Shown: positions 49,599 through 58,370, numbered from the stretch's first letter. The stretch is 64,000 nt of DNA from RGIG5579 sp045602025 (GCA_045602025.1 JAZSAT010000011.1:13448-77447), one strand, 5' to 3'. Notes: a model not told the origin generated them from the letters alone. Numbers and translations: made by a program.

Positions 49599-50600
49599 AT
49601 GACTGATAAAAAAACACTTGGCTCGTTCATTAAAGCGAAACGAACCGAGAAAAATTATTCACAAAAGGATTTGGCTGAAATATTGTTTGTTACCGAGGGT
49701 GCGATCAGCAAATGGGAACGAGGTGTGTCATATCCTGATATTACATTGATTGCTGATATCTGCCGTGTCCTTGAGATAAGCGAACATGAATTGATTACTG
49801 CGTCAACTGATATGGACACACGAAAAATGAAACAAGAGGCTCGAAAGTTCCGTACTATTCGTGACACCTGGTTTTGGGCCCCGACAATAGCCTATGGCGT
49901 TACGCTAATTACCTGTCTCATTTGTAATCTTGCAGTAAACCATATGCTTTCTTGGTTTTTTGTTTTGTTGGCCGCATTGATTTGCGCTTTTACCTTTGTA
50001 CCCACAGTTACCAGTTTTTTTGAGACGAAAAAGCTGCTTGCTTTCTCTGTTTCAACATATCTGTCTATTTGCCTGCTTTTATTTACTTGTGCGGTATACA
50101 CCAACGATCTGACTTGGTTCTTGACTGCTGCTATTGGTGTCTTGATGGGGTATGTGATGGTATTTGTACCTGTCTTACTAAAAAGAACGAATTATTCGAG
50201 GTATAAGTATATCATATCCTTTTCCGCACTATTTGCATTGACTGTTTTGATGATGTTGCACATCCGTATTTGGCACCCGTTTATGCTTGGTAAGGCAATG
50301 TTGCTGGCTGGTTACGGCTTTGTACCAGTAATTGCTTGTGCGGTGATATGTGCCTTCAGATTTAACGCATTTCTTAAGGCAGGAATCTGTACCACAGTCA
50401 TTGGAATCATACTTTATTGCGCAAATTATGTCATTGCAGCCTTGTTTGGCCCACCTGATAACAAACCCTATCAGGTGGATTTCCAAAACTGGAAACAATG
50501 CCTGGATGGAAATGTTCACTTCATCATGTTGATGTTGTTCTTGTTGGTGAGCATCATCTTATTTATGATAGGATTTTTTAGAGTTAGAAGAAACAATTAG
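49599..50600 (+). CDS. XRE-family regulator fused to an eight-helix membrane domain
   Basis: The 333-residue protein has an N-terminal helix-turn-helix (LGSFIKAKRTEKNYSQKDLAEILFVTEGAISKWERG, residues about 6-45), a short linker, then about eight transmembrane helices from residue 92 to 327. It has no recognisable sensor or enzyme domain. Codon choice here looks more AT-rich than in its neighbours, hinting at later acquisition. It is a single gene with its own sigma-A promoter. It may be a membrane-sequestered regulator; function unknown. Confidence 0.85.
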   Translation: MTDKKTLGSFIKAKRTEKNYSQKDLAEILFVTEGAISKWERGVSYPDITLIADICRVLEISEHELITASTDMDTRKMKQEARKFRTIRDTWFWAPTIAYGVTLITCLICNLAVNHMLSWFFVLLAALICAFTFVPTVTSFFETKKLLAFSVSTYLSICLLLFTCAVYTNDLTWFLTAAIGVLMGYVMVFVPVLLKRTNYSRYKYIISFSALFALTVLMMLHIRIWHPFMLGKAMLLAGYGFVPVIACAVICAFRFNAFLKAGICTTVIGIILYCANYVIAALFGPPDNKPYQVDFQNWKQCLDGNVHFIMLMLFLLVSIILFMIGFFRVRRNN

Positions 50601-50616
50601 ATAAATTAAAGTTTGT

Positions 50617-50812
50617 CGAAAAGTTTTGAGCGATGGGTAATCCCCATCTTTTTCCACCCGAAAGTTTTCGGAAGTTTGAAACCCTTTTTCAAAAGGGTTT
50701 CATATCAGATTAAAAATAAAAAAAGAGCCCGATTGGGCTCTTTTTTGCGCCTTCTCCAGTGGGAGAAGGGGGACCGCTTGCGGTGGATGAGGTGTTTTAA
50801 CACCCGCAAGGC
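50617..50812. repeat. Intergenic stretch of hairpins resembling dispersed repeat elements of gut Firmicutes
   Basis: After the XRE gene come an exact hairpin GAAACCCTTTT-TC-AAAAGGGTTTC (50678-50701), the terminator at 50720-50746, then CCTTCTCC-AGTG-GGAGAAGG, ACCGC-TT-GCGGT and GGTGTT-TT-AACACC (to 50804, running into the cotJC stop region). The block around CCTTCTCC...GGATGAGGTG looks like intergenic elements I associate with many gut clostridial genomes. No gene is supported here. Confidence 0.55.
50720..50746. terminator. Bidirectional terminator between the XRE gene and cotJC
   Basis: Stem AAAAAGAGCCC (50720-50730) / GGGCTCTTTTT with GATT loop and flanking A/T runs, lying between convergent genes. 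Confidence 0.8.
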
Positions 50813-51405
50813 TTGTCAAAGCTGGGGTTAAATGCGTAGAAGTTCTTTTCGTCCATTCTGTCGGTGGCAATGCGAAGCGCATCACCGAATCTCTGATAGT
50901 GAACGATCTCTCTTTCTCTCAGATATTTGATGGGATCTCTGACATCGGGGTCGGAAACCAGGCGAAGAATGTTGTCGTAGGTGACTCTTGCCTTCTGCTC
51001 GGCGGCAAGGTCCTCGTTCAGATCGGCGAGAAGATCGCCCTTTACACCGATATACTTCATATCACAGGGAACCCCTGCGGCAGAAGCGGGATAGATCCCC
51101 GCGGTGTGATCGACAAAATACTGATCCATTCCCGCTTTGCGAATCTCATCGGGAGAAAGGCCCTTTGTCAATTGATACAAAATAGCACCGATCATTTCAA
51201 GGTGTGCAAGCTCCTCTGTGCCTACATCCGTTAAGATGCCGATTACTTCGTTATAAGGGGCAGAGTAACGCTGATTCAAATAGCGCATGGCAGCGGCCAG
51301 CTCTCCGTCGGGTCCGCCAAGCTGACTGATGATGATCTTGGCATAGGCGGCATTGGGGTTTTTGATCCTTACCGGGTATTGGAGTTTTTTCTCATAAGCC
51401 CACAT
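50797..51405 (-). CDS. cotJC: Spore-coat manganese catalase CotJC
   Basis: The 202-residue protein is of the manganese-catalase-like CotJC family: MWAYEKKLQYPV start, LGGPDGELAAAMRYLNQRY with the metal-binding Glu, GTEELAHLEMIGAIL with the Glu-His metal pair, DLAAEQKARVTYDN and REREIVHYQRFGDAL with the second Glu-His set. It sits in the spore coat and may protect against peroxide. It is the third gene of cotJABC, 1 nt after cotJB. Confidence 0.95.
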   Translation of the reverse strand: MWAYEKKLQYPVRIKNPNAAYAKIIISQLGGPDGELAAAMRYLNQRYSAPYNEVIGILTDVGTEELAHLEMIGAILYQLTKGLSPDEIRKAGMDQYFVDHTAGIYPASAAGVPCDMKYIGVKGDLLADLNEDLAAEQKARVTYDNILRLVSDPDVRDPIKYLREREIVHYQRFGDALRIATDRMDEKNFYAFNPSFDKPCGC

Positions 51406-51406
51406 A

Positions 51407-51661
51407 TCAGTTCGCCTCCTTTTCCCAAGGCCACGGGGAATCTACCCAGTGCCAGCAGCTACTGTCACGGTTTCCGTAAAGGGTCAGCGGACCAAAGACT
51501 TCCTCGTATTTTTCCCGAAGGGCAAGGGAATTCTTTTTGTGCTGACAGTAATGGGAAAGTGCCTTTTGGCAGGTAGGGTGTCCGTTCAGGTACAGAGCGG
51601 TTTCATACAGAGCAAAATCCTCTGCCTGAATTTCTTTTAAAAGTGCAGTTTTTTGATCCAT
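51407..51661 (-). CDS. cotJB: Spore-coat protein CotJB
   Basis: The 84-residue helical protein contains the CotJB core: LLKEIQAEDFALYETALYLNGHPTCQKALSHYCQHKK, then LTLYGNRDSSCWHWVDSPWPWEKE at the end. It is required with CotJA and CotJC for coat assembly in spore formers. It lies between cotJA and cotJC with 1-nt gaps on both sides, giving one transcript, expected to be under mother-cell sigma-E control. Confidence 0.94.
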   Translation of the reverse strand: MDQKTALLKEIQAEDFALYETALYLNGHPTCQKALSHYCQHKKNSLALREKYEEVFGPLTLYGNRDSSCWHWVDSPWPWEKEAN

Positions 51662-51662
51662 A

Positions 51663-52193
51663 TCAGCATCTCCGATCGCCGTAAAAAGGCTTGTTCAGAT
51701 TGCAGAAAATGGTGCCGTTGCAAAGCCCTTGCCGAGGGTCGTAAAGTTCTTCATAGTTCTGATAGGGAGAATAGACCATTGCAAGGCTTCTTCCCTTTAA
51801 AATACCGTCGTTTTCCGCACCTCGGTTGCAGTCTGTGCAGCCGCAGTCGTTGGAACGGGTTACGGTAGTCTGTGTGCCGCCGCAACCGCAATCATTGGAA
51901 CGGGTTACCGTAGTCTGTGTGCCACCGCAGCCGCAGTCGGAGGTGCGGGTTACGGTAGTCTCTGTGCCGCCGCAGTCGCAGCCTGAGCGGGTGTTCCAGG
52001 CCTGTCTTTGGCAGGAAGCGCAGGAACGGGTGCTCCAAGGCTGTCTTTGGCAAATATTATCGGAACGGGAGTTCCAGGACTGTCTTCGGCAGAAGCAGTC
52101 TGAGCGATTTTCGCCACAGCTGCCCGAACTCCATGCATTTGCCCGCGGACAGTTTCCATACTGCTGTCCGCATCGATAAAATGGATGATTCAA
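51663..52193 (-). CDS. cotJA: CotJA-like spore-coat protein with long Cys-rich repeat N-terminus
   Basis: Residues about 134-172 are the CotJA core (LAMVYSPYQNYEELYDPRQGLCNGTIFCNLNKPFYG). In front is an unusual extension of about 130 residues holding most of the protein's 20 cysteines. First come CRRQSW / CQRQPW / CQRQAW units with SRS or TRS, then 15-residue repeats of the form DCGCGGTQTTVTRSN. Bacillus-type CotJA is only about 80 residues. The start is TTG at 52193 behind AAAGGGGAT. The extension could give disulfide or metal cross-linking in the coat. A minus-strand CATATACT near 52262 faintly resembles a sigma-E -10 box. Confidence 0.85.
   Translation of the reverse strand: MNHPFYRCGQQYGNCPRANAWSSGSCGENRSDCFCRRQSWNSRSDNICQRQPWSTRSCASCQRQAWNTRSGCDCGGTETTVTRTSDCGCGGTQTTVTRSNDCGCGGTQTTVTRSNDCGCTDCNRGAENDGILKGRSLAMVYSPYQNYEELYDPRQGLCNGTIFCNLNKPFYGDRRC
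51841..51975. repeat. Three 45-bp tandem repeats inside cotJA
   Basis: Units 51841-51885, 51886-51930 and 51931-51975 are in frame and encode the DCGCGGTQTTVTRSN-type repeat. The first two are nearly identical and the third has diverged. Array length could vary between strains. Confidence 0.88.
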
Positions 52194-52384
52194 AATTATG
52201 ATCCCCTTTTTTGTTTTTTGATACGGAGCATATCGCTCCGTGAGCCGTTGCTCAATTTCAGTATATGTTTTAAAAAGGGGCGAGTTCTTTTAGAAGCGGC
52301 GGAAAAAGAGGCGTTTGAAAGCACGGGAGTATTTTTCCGTATTAAATGACAGGTATTTTCTTTGGTTTCAATGGAAAAAGAAAA

Positions 52385-53119
52385 TTATCCCAATACCACA
52401 TCCATCGTCATCATCAGGGAAAAGCCGATGGCAAAGCTGAAAAGTCCCCATTCTTTTTTCTCTCCTTCCAGTGAGGGAATCAATTCATCCGCTACCACAA
52501 AAAGCATGGCACCTGCGGCAAAGGATAGAATATAGGGAAGAAGAAAGGTAATAAACCTTGTGAGAATGAGGGCGAGGATCGCACCGACGGGTTCTACTGT
52601 TCCCGAAAGAACACCAAAGCCGGCGGCTTTTCTTTTTTTGATGCCACTCGCCACGAGAGGAGTGGATAAAATTGCCCCTTCGGGAAAGTTTTGCAGCGCG
52701 ATCCCCACTGCAATGAGAAAAGCCTCGGCAAAAGAGAGGGATCCGCCGAATGCCCCTGCAAAGGCGACACCGACTGCCATTCCTTCCGGGATGTTGTGCA
52801 GGGTCACGGCAAAGAAAAGGTTTTTCTTAGTAACCTGTTTTTTTGCCATGTTCTTTTGCTTTTTGTCGCATAGAATGAAAAATCCCATTCCAAAAAGAAA
52901 GCCGATAACAGCCGGAAAAGGGGAGGGGGATAGCTCGATAGAAGGGATCAGAAGCGACCAGACCGAGGAAGCGATCATTACGCCTGCGGCAAAGCCAAAA
53001 AGACATTTTTTCAGTTTCTCCCCGAAACCCTTTTTGATGAAAAATACAGTTCCCGCTCCCAGCGATGTTCCCAAAAAAGGAAGCAGAATACCGATAAAAG
53101 TGAGAAGGGTAGGATTCAT
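52385..53119 (-). CDS. ZIP-family divalent metal transporter (ZupT-like)
   Basis: The 244-residue protein has about eight helices and the ZIP metal site in helices 4 and 5 (TLHNIPEGMAVGVAF and GIALQNFPEGAILSTPL). A short loop KKQKNMAKKQVTKK precedes helix 4. ZIP proteins import zinc, iron or manganese. It is a single gene between the cotJ operon and HU. Between it and cotJA (52194-52384) I see only a CGGAGC/GCTCCG hairpin at 52214-52230 and leader sequence. Confidence 0.9.
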   Translation of the reverse strand: MNPTLLTFIGILLPFLGTSLGAGTVFFIKKGFGEKLKKCLFGFAAGVMIASSVWSLLIPSIELSPSPFPAVIGFLFGMGFFILCDKKQKNMAKKQVTKKNLFFAVTLHNIPEGMAVGVAFAGAFGGSLSFAEAFLIAVGIALQNFPEGAILSTPLVASGIKKRKAAGFGVLSGTVEPVGAILALILTRFITFLLPYILSFAAGAMLFVVADELIPSLEGEKKEWGLFSFAIGFSLMMTMDVVLG

Positions 53120-53283
53120 AACTAACTCCGTTTTGTTTGATTGAAAGGGAATATACCTTTCTGAAACAGTGTATTCTTTTCGGAAAAAACTTGTGTGTTG
53201 TGTAAAATGAAGTAAAAAACGCCCGAAAAAATGCTTTTTTGTTGAAATATTCCTAAAAAAAGAACAAAATGTTAAGGAAAGTA

Positions 53284-53312
53284 TTGCAATTTGTGAAAAG
53301 CTGTGCTAAAAT
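53284..53312 (+). promoter_or_regulatory. Promoter of the HU gene
   Basis: TTGCAA (53284-53289), 17 bp, TAAAAT (53307-53312), with a 45-nt leader to the GGAGG site. Confidence 0.8.
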
Positions 53313-53364
53313 AAAAGTAGCAATTATTGCTAAAGAGAATTCTAATTTTTGGAGGATACTTATT

Positions 53365-53640
53365 ATGAATAAGACCGAACTGATTGCTGCTGCTGCAAGT
53401 GCAGCAAATGTATCTAAGAAGGACGCTGCTGCTGTTATCGACGCTGCTATCGCTGCTGTTACCGCTTCTCTTCAGAAGGGCGATAAGGTTCAGCTCATCG
53501 GCTTTGGCACTTTCGAAGCTCGCGCTCGCGCTGCTCGTCAGGGCAAGAACCCCAGAACCGGCGAAGTGATTAAGATCGCTGCTACCAAGGTTCCCGCATT
53601 CAAAGCAGGTGCTGCTCTTAAGAACGCAGTCAACAAATAA
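53365..53640 (+). CDS. hup: DNA-binding protein HU
   Basis: The 91-residue histone-like protein bends and compacts DNA. It starts MNKTELIAAAASAANVSKKDA, has VQLIGFGTFEARARAARQGKNPRTGE with the conserved arm, and ends VPAFKAGAALKNAV. GGAGG and ATG at 53365 define the start. Codon use is strongly biased (GCT, GTT, AAG), as expected for an abundant protein. It has its own promoter and a strong terminator. Confidence 0.96.
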   Translation: MNKTELIAAAASAANVSKKDAAAVIDAAIAAVTASLQKGDKVQLIGFGTFEARARAARQGKNPRTGEVIKIAATKVPAFKAGAALKNAVNK

Positions 53641-53650
53641 GAAAAAAGAG

Positions 53651-53682
53651 AAAAGACCTTCGCAATCGCGAAGGTCTTTTTT
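53651..53682. terminator. Bidirectional terminator after the HU gene
   Basis: Stem AAAAGACCTTCGC / GCGAAGGTCTTTT with AATC loop and eight T, shared with the convergent lipoprotein gene ending at 53683. Confidence 0.88.
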
Positions 53683-54720
53683 TTAGTGAACGGTATCGGT
53701 GGAGATCTTTTCCCAATCTGTTCCATAGGTGACCTTGATTTTTTCCGCTCTTTTTTGATAAAGCAAAACAAAGTCTTCATCATATGCCCCCGGGTGAAAA
53801 ACGCCGTCTTCATCAGTAAAGCCAAAGAGTGCCTCTTGCCGCTTTTTTTCCATCAGAAAAGGGGAATCCTCGATTCTTCTGATGAGGAGAACGCCTTTTT
53901 CCGTGAAAATGGGTGAAGAGATTTCCCCTGTCTTCAAAGAGGCTGCGGCCGAAAAGAGCTCCGGCTCCGTCTGCTTTTTGTCCAAGGAATCGCCTTCTTG
54001 AAAAACAAGGTTATTTTCATAGGCTTTGATCAGTAAATAAAAGTCTTCTCCGTTCTTTAACCTTTCCAGGATCTCTTCGGCTTTTTTCAGGGTTTTCGGA
54101 GCGTTTTCCTTTGTTTCACTTTCGGCGTAGGGCAGAAGGATCCTTTCTGCGGACAGGTAATTCTCTTTAAAATATGCGTAATAGGTATTGGTATCCCAGG
54201 CCTCTTTTCCGCCGTCTTCATAAAGTAAATTGAAAAGCTTCCGGGAAAGAAGGGATTCCTCCAAGGTTTTTTTATAAAGCTCTTCGGTCAGAAAAGAGGC
54301 GGAGAGTGTTTCGGAAAAGCCCTCGTTTTCTTCATAAAATTTCTTGCTTTTTTTCATTTCTTCGGCAACGGTTTTTCGATCGGTTTCGGTGAAGACCACA
54401 CCGTTTTCCTCAGCGAAAAGCTGGATCGCTTCTTTGTCAAGAAGAATGCTGACCACATCGCTTTTTAGCTTTTCTTTGTTTTCTTCATTGTCAAAAAATG
54501 AACTGTCGTTTTCCAGGTACATTTTTTTGTAGTTTAAAAAATAGTAGCGAAACACATCGTAGGAGACGGCTCTTCCATCAAAAAAGAGAAAGCCTTCGGG
54601 ATAAAAATCACTGTTTTCGGTTTGGATCTCGTCGAAGGCTTCGGCAGAGGGGGCTTTTTTCTCGCAGGAAGGGAAAAAAAGAAGCAGTATCAGCATAAAG
54701 ATAAAAAGGTGTTTTTTCAT
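53683..54720 (-). CDS. PrsA/SurA-like lipoprotein foldase
   Basis: The 345-residue protein has a lipoprotein signal (MKKHLFIFMLILLLFFPSC, lipobox Cys19), then a SurA-N-like helical domain (about 50-185). A parvulin-like region follows, with AEEILERLKNGEDFYLLIKAYE and SPIFTEKGVLLIRRIEDS. The parvulin domain looks degenerate, so the protein may be a chaperone rather than an active prolyl isomerase. It would act on the outer face of the membrane. It is divergent from the M23 peptidase gene. Confidence 0.82.
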   Translation of the reverse strand: MKKHLFIFMLILLLFFPSCEKKAPSAEAFDEIQTENSDFYPEGFLFFDGRAVSYDVFRYYFLNYKKMYLENDSSFFDNEENKEKLKSDVVSILLDKEAIQLFAEENGVVFTETDRKTVAEEMKKSKKFYEENEGFSETLSASFLTEELYKKTLEESLLSRKLFNLLYEDGGKEAWDTNTYYAYFKENYLSAERILLPYAESETKENAPKTLKKAEEILERLKNGEDFYLLIKAYENNLVFQEGDSLDKKQTEPELFSAAASLKTGEISSPIFTEKGVLLIRRIEDSPFLMEKKRQEALFGFTDEDGVFHPGAYDEDFVLLYQKRAEKIKVTYGTDWEKISTDTVH

Positions 54721-54821
54721 AAAAATCCTTTCTGAAAATGCTCCCCAAAGGGGGCAGACTTGATTTTTTTACGGATATATGATAAAATTTCTTAAAATTT
54801 TACGAAAGGAGGAAGCAAATT

Positions 54822-56699
54822 TTGAAAAAAGAAGAGCTGGAAAAGAACGATTCTTCACTGAAAAATAAGGAGAAAAGGAAGCGATCCGTTGCTGCGGTTT
54901 CAAGACGCGCCAGAAAGAAAAAAGCAGAATCTGCTTCCTCCGAAAAACCGAATTTTACCCAAAGAAAAAAGCTGTTCAAAAAAAGAAGCTTTCGCAGACA
55001 GTATGATCTTTTTCGCCAAGGTGGCTTGGGTGTTATCGATTCCTTTTTCAACGCCTTTTATATTACTCTGACGGAAAAAAGCATCGAAAGAGAAAAACAG
55101 CGTTTGGAGGAAGCGGGAGAAGGTGCCTCCTCCGACCAGAACTTTTTGGAGCATCATTCTCTTGTTTTGCGGCTTTTGTCCTTTTTCCCACGGAAGGTGG
55201 GAGAAGCTTTCTCCTGGGCCTTGTCTTTTTGGAAAAAGGATGGAGGAGAAAAGGTGCACCGCTCCAAAATCGAGTTTTTGCGTCAGCACCGCACGGAGAT
55301 CGCCGTGATCGCGCTTGCTCTTTTTGTGGCTGTTTTTGCCGCACTTCAGCTCTCAAAGCCGGTAGTTCTTCGTGCTACCATTGACGGCAAGGTCATTGGA
55401 ATCGTGGAGAATAAAAACCTGGTTGACAGCGCAGTCAATGAACTTGAGGATAATGTGGAGATCATCTTAGGCAAAGCCTTTCATTTTCCCTATGAGATCC
55501 GCTATGATTTTGCCCGCGAGCGAGGAAAAGAGCTTACGGAAAAAAGCAAGGTTTCCGAGACGCTTTATACCTATGTTTCCGACTATATCTGTACCGCGGG
55601 CGGACTTTATGTGGATGATATCTTGGTGGCGGTATGTGAAAGCGAAGAAGAGATCCGAAATGGTCTGGACGAATTTGTGGATGCAAATGCAGTAGGAGGA
55701 GAAGCGGGGATCTTCAATGAGATCCTTGTTGTGACGCAGGCCTATCCTACGGAAAGCATTCTCAGTCACGATGAATTTCAGCTTCTATTAAAGGAGATGG
55801 CGACCCCTCTTTCAGAGAGGAAAAAGGAGCCTGTTCCCGGAGAGGGTGTCGTGACGGACGCCCTTTATCCGAAAGAGGAGGAAACAGAAGAGGTTCCGGC
55901 TATGGTGTTGGTTGCCGATTCTGCCTATGTCCCCGAAGAAAAGGAGATCTCCTATTCCAACTATCCCCAGCCTATTGATGGGATCAAGCTTGACCTTTAT
56001 ACCTTTACCACTGAGACCTATGAAACGGTGATTCCTTACAAAACCGTTTATACCGAAAGCAATCAGCATTATACCTGTATGGCAGATGCCACTACCCGCG
56101 GCGTCGACGGAAAATCTCAGGTAGAGGCAAAGATCTATTATGTAGACGGTAAGGAAGTTAAACGCGAGATCATAAGTGAAACGGTGAAAAAAGCTCCCGT
56201 GGATCGGGTCATTTCTATCGGTACCAAGGTTTTGCCCGAGGAAATCGGTCTGTCCGGAATGGGAAGCTATATTGTTCCACGCGTGGGACTTGTCACCTCT
56301 TACTACGGAGGGCGTGGCAGCGGAATGCATTACGGATGGGATATTCCCGCTGACGAAGGTGAAAATGTATATGCAGCCGCTTCCGGAACGGTAGTGGTAG
56401 CCATCAGTCCCGACGGTCCTATGATCGGCAACGGTCAAAGTGCCGATTATTTTGTAGAGTACGGATACTGTGTGGTGATCGAGCATGAGGACGGGTATTC
56501 CACCTTGTACGCCCATTGCAGTGCTATCAGCGTCACCTTGGGACAAGAGGTGAAGCAGGGCGATAAGATCGGAGAGATCGGAAATACGGGCAATTCAAGC
56601 GGCAACCATGTGCATTTTGAAGTGAGAAAAGGCACACGCCGTGTAGACCCCGCTCCCTTCTTTTACCAAGGAAAAACGACCATTTACGATAAAAAATAA
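54822..56699 (+). CDS. Membrane-anchored M23 metallopeptidase with G5-type domain
   Basis: The 625-residue protein has a long basic cytoplasmic N-terminus, one helix at about 160-180, an extracytoplasmic region with a G5-like domain (about 390-460), and a C-terminal M23 LytM domain. Zinc ligands are His503 and Asp507 in MHYGWDIP, with His596 and His598 in NHVHFEV. The catalytic site is intact. M23 enzymes cut peptidoglycan cross-links; G5 domains bind glycans. TTG at 54822 follows a strong AAAGGAGG. The next gene, comEC-like, starts 27 nt later. A spore or division wall role is possible. Confidence 0.9.
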   Translation: MKKEELEKNDSSLKNKEKRKRSVAAVSRRARKKKAESASSEKPNFTQRKKLFKKRSFRRQYDLFRQGGLGVIDSFFNAFYITLTEKSIEREKQRLEEAGEGASSDQNFLEHHSLVLRLLSFFPRKVGEAFSWALSFWKKDGGEKVHRSKIEFLRQHRTEIAVIALALFVAVFAALQLSKPVVLRATIDGKVIGIVENKNLVDSAVNELEDNVEIILGKAFHFPYEIRYDFARERGKELTEKSKVSETLYTYVSDYICTAGGLYVDDILVAVCESEEEIRNGLDEFVDANAVGGEAGIFNEILVVTQAYPTESILSHDEFQLLLKEMATPLSERKKEPVPGEGVVTDALYPKEEETEEVPAMVLVADSAYVPEEKEISYSNYPQPIDGIKLDLYTFTTETYETVIPYKTVYTESNQHYTCMADATTRGVDGKSQVEAKIYYVDGKEVKREIISETVKKAPVDRVISIGTKVLPEEIGLSGMGSYIVPRVGLVTSYYGGRGSGMHYGWDIPADEGENVYAAASGTVVVAISPDGPMIGNGQSADYFVEYGYCVVIEHEDGYSTLYAHCSAISVTLGQEVKQGDKIGEIGNTGNSSGNHVHFEVRKGTRRVDPAPFFYQGKTTIYDKK

Positions 56700-56726
56700 C
56701 CGCAGATCAAAGGAGGACGGGGAAAG

Positions 56727-58235
56727 ATGGCAAAAGAGATCCGCTTCCCCGACCTCTTTTTTCGGCAAAGATTAAACGCTGTGGGCATTCCGATGCTCTG
56801 CGGCGTTTCTCTTTTTGTCCTTTTTCCTCGGTGGGCGGCAGTATTTTTGTTTCTTTTGGGAATTGCCGTTCTTGTTTTCGCTGTTTTTGCAAGGGGAGAG
56901 AGGCGAAAGATCCTTCTTTGTGTTTTGACAGGGCTTTCTCTTTCTCTTCTTGTTTGGGGAATTTCGGAAATAGAGCAAAACAAGATGGAGAATACGGTAG
57001 GGGAAGAGGTGCTTGCCCAAGGATATGTGATCTCTACCGCAGAAGACAGCTTTGACCTTGCTCTTGTAAAGCTTGACGACCACATCTGCTTCAGGACCTT
57101 TCGGGTGAAAACGAAGGAGAATCCCGAGCAGGGCCTGTGCATTCGTACTATTTTGACCGTGACCGAGATCTATCCGGAAAAAGACCGCTCAGAAGGGATC
57201 GACTGCCTGGCTTCTGATGAAAAAGGCCGGGAAACGGTGGGCAAAAGTCTCGTTTTTTCATTCGTATCACAGATCAGAAAAACGCTTTCAGAGGCCTTTT
57301 CAAGGGAGGAGGCAGGAGGCTTTCTTTCTGCCATTCTGCTGGGAGATAAAAGCAAGATCGATTCCGTTCGGGAGGATTTTGAGAAAACAGCTTCTCAGCA
57401 TATTCTTGCCATTTCCGGACTTCATATTTCTCAGTTTGTCGGTTTTTTCGTGGTTTTGCTTCGTTTTTTGCCTATTGGTCGCCGTACCACCCGTATTTTA
57501 CTCTTTCCCCTTGTGGGAATTTTGTTCCTTCTTGGCGGTGCGGGAATTTCTGTGTTCCGTGCGGGCTTTATGACGCTTTTTTCGCTTTCGGCACTTCTGA
57601 CAAGAAGGAGAGGGGATTCTGTTACAAGCCTTATTTTTGCCGCCTCGATTCTGGTGTTATTCAATCCCTATACGATCGAAAATTATTCCTTTCTGTTTTC
57701 GTTTTTGTCCACCTTTGCCCTTGTTACCTGCGCGGTTCCTTTGAGTGAATATTATACCGATCTGATTCTTGGCGATAAAGAAAAGGAAAGCTTTTTTACA
57801 AGAGTTATCGGGAGCACGGTATCATCCTTTACGACCGCTTCGGCTGTTTTTGTTTATCTTCTTCCTTTGCAGATCTTATTGATTGGAAATGTGCAGCTTT
57901 TTTCACCTTTGTACGCACTGATCCTGATCCCGCTTTTTCAGTTTTGTCTGATTGGTGCGCTGATCGGCGCGATCTTTGTTTTTCTCCCTTTTTCTGTCCC
58001 GCTTCTTTGGAAAGGGATCCTTTCTGTTCAAGAAGGATTCCTTTTGCTTGTGAGTGCTTTGTCAAAGGCTTCTCCGCCTCTTTTTGATTTGGAACGATAT
58101 GCTGTGCCTGTTGCACTTATCTTCGGAATTTTCCTTGCGGCCCTTTTTGTGAGAAAAGAAAAATTAATACACATTCATACACTCCATTTTGCATCGTTTT
58201 TATTCTTTGCTTTTTTGTATTTGTTTTTGTCTTGA
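56727..58235 (+). CDS. ComEC/Rec2-type competence membrane protein without C-terminal MBL domain
   Basis: The 502-residue protein has an N-terminal DUF4131-like part (helices, then an OB-type region to about residue 155). The Competence domain follows (LSAILLGDKSKI, HILAISGLHISQFVG, GAGISVFRAGFMTLFSL, NPYTIENYSFLFSFLSTFALV) with about ten helices. ComEC forms the channel for transforming DNA. Standard proteins are about 750 residues and end in a metallo-beta-lactamase domain; here the frame stops after the last helix. It follows the M23 gene by 27 nt. Confidence 0.88.
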   Translation: MAKEIRFPDLFFRQRLNAVGIPMLCGVSLFVLFPRWAAVFLFLLGIAVLVFAVFARGERRKILLCVLTGLSLSLLVWGISEIEQNKMENTVGEEVLAQGYVISTAEDSFDLALVKLDDHICFRTFRVKTKENPEQGLCIRTILTVTEIYPEKDRSEGIDCLASDEKGRETVGKSLVFSFVSQIRKTLSEAFSREEAGGFLSAILLGDKSKIDSVREDFEKTASQHILAISGLHISQFVGFFVVLLRFLPIGRRTTRILLFPLVGILFLLGGAGISVFRAGFMTLFSLSALLTRRRGDSVTSLIFAASILVLFNPYTIENYSFLFSFLSTFALVTCAVPLSEYYTDLILGDKEKESFFTRVIGSTVSSFTTASAVFVYLLPLQILLIGNVQLFSPLYALILIPLFQFCLIGALIGAIFVFLPFSVPLLWKGILSVQEGFLLLVSALSKASPPLFDLERYAVPVALIFGIFLAALFVRKEKLIHIHTLHFASFLFFAFLYLFLS

Positions 58236-58341
58236 AGCAGAAAAAAGAGCAAATATTGCACAAAATATCTTTCCGAAAACCGTCAATTTGCCGAAAATGA
58301 AAAAAAAGAGGAAGAGATGGCAAAAGGGGAACAATTTCCTC

Positions 58342-58370
58342 TTGCAAAAATGGAAGAAAACCGCTATAAT
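58342..58370 (+). promoter_or_regulatory. Promoter of the giant repeat protein gene
   Basis: TTGCAA (58342-58347), 17 bp, consensus TATAAT (58365-58370), with a leader of about 55 nt to the AGGAGG-preceded ATG at 58430. Confidence 0.82.

Noticed and set aside
50613..50831. 72-codon plus-strand open frame between the XRE gene and cotJC
   Set aside because: It runs through a terminator and several palindromes and has no ribosome site or homology that I recognise.
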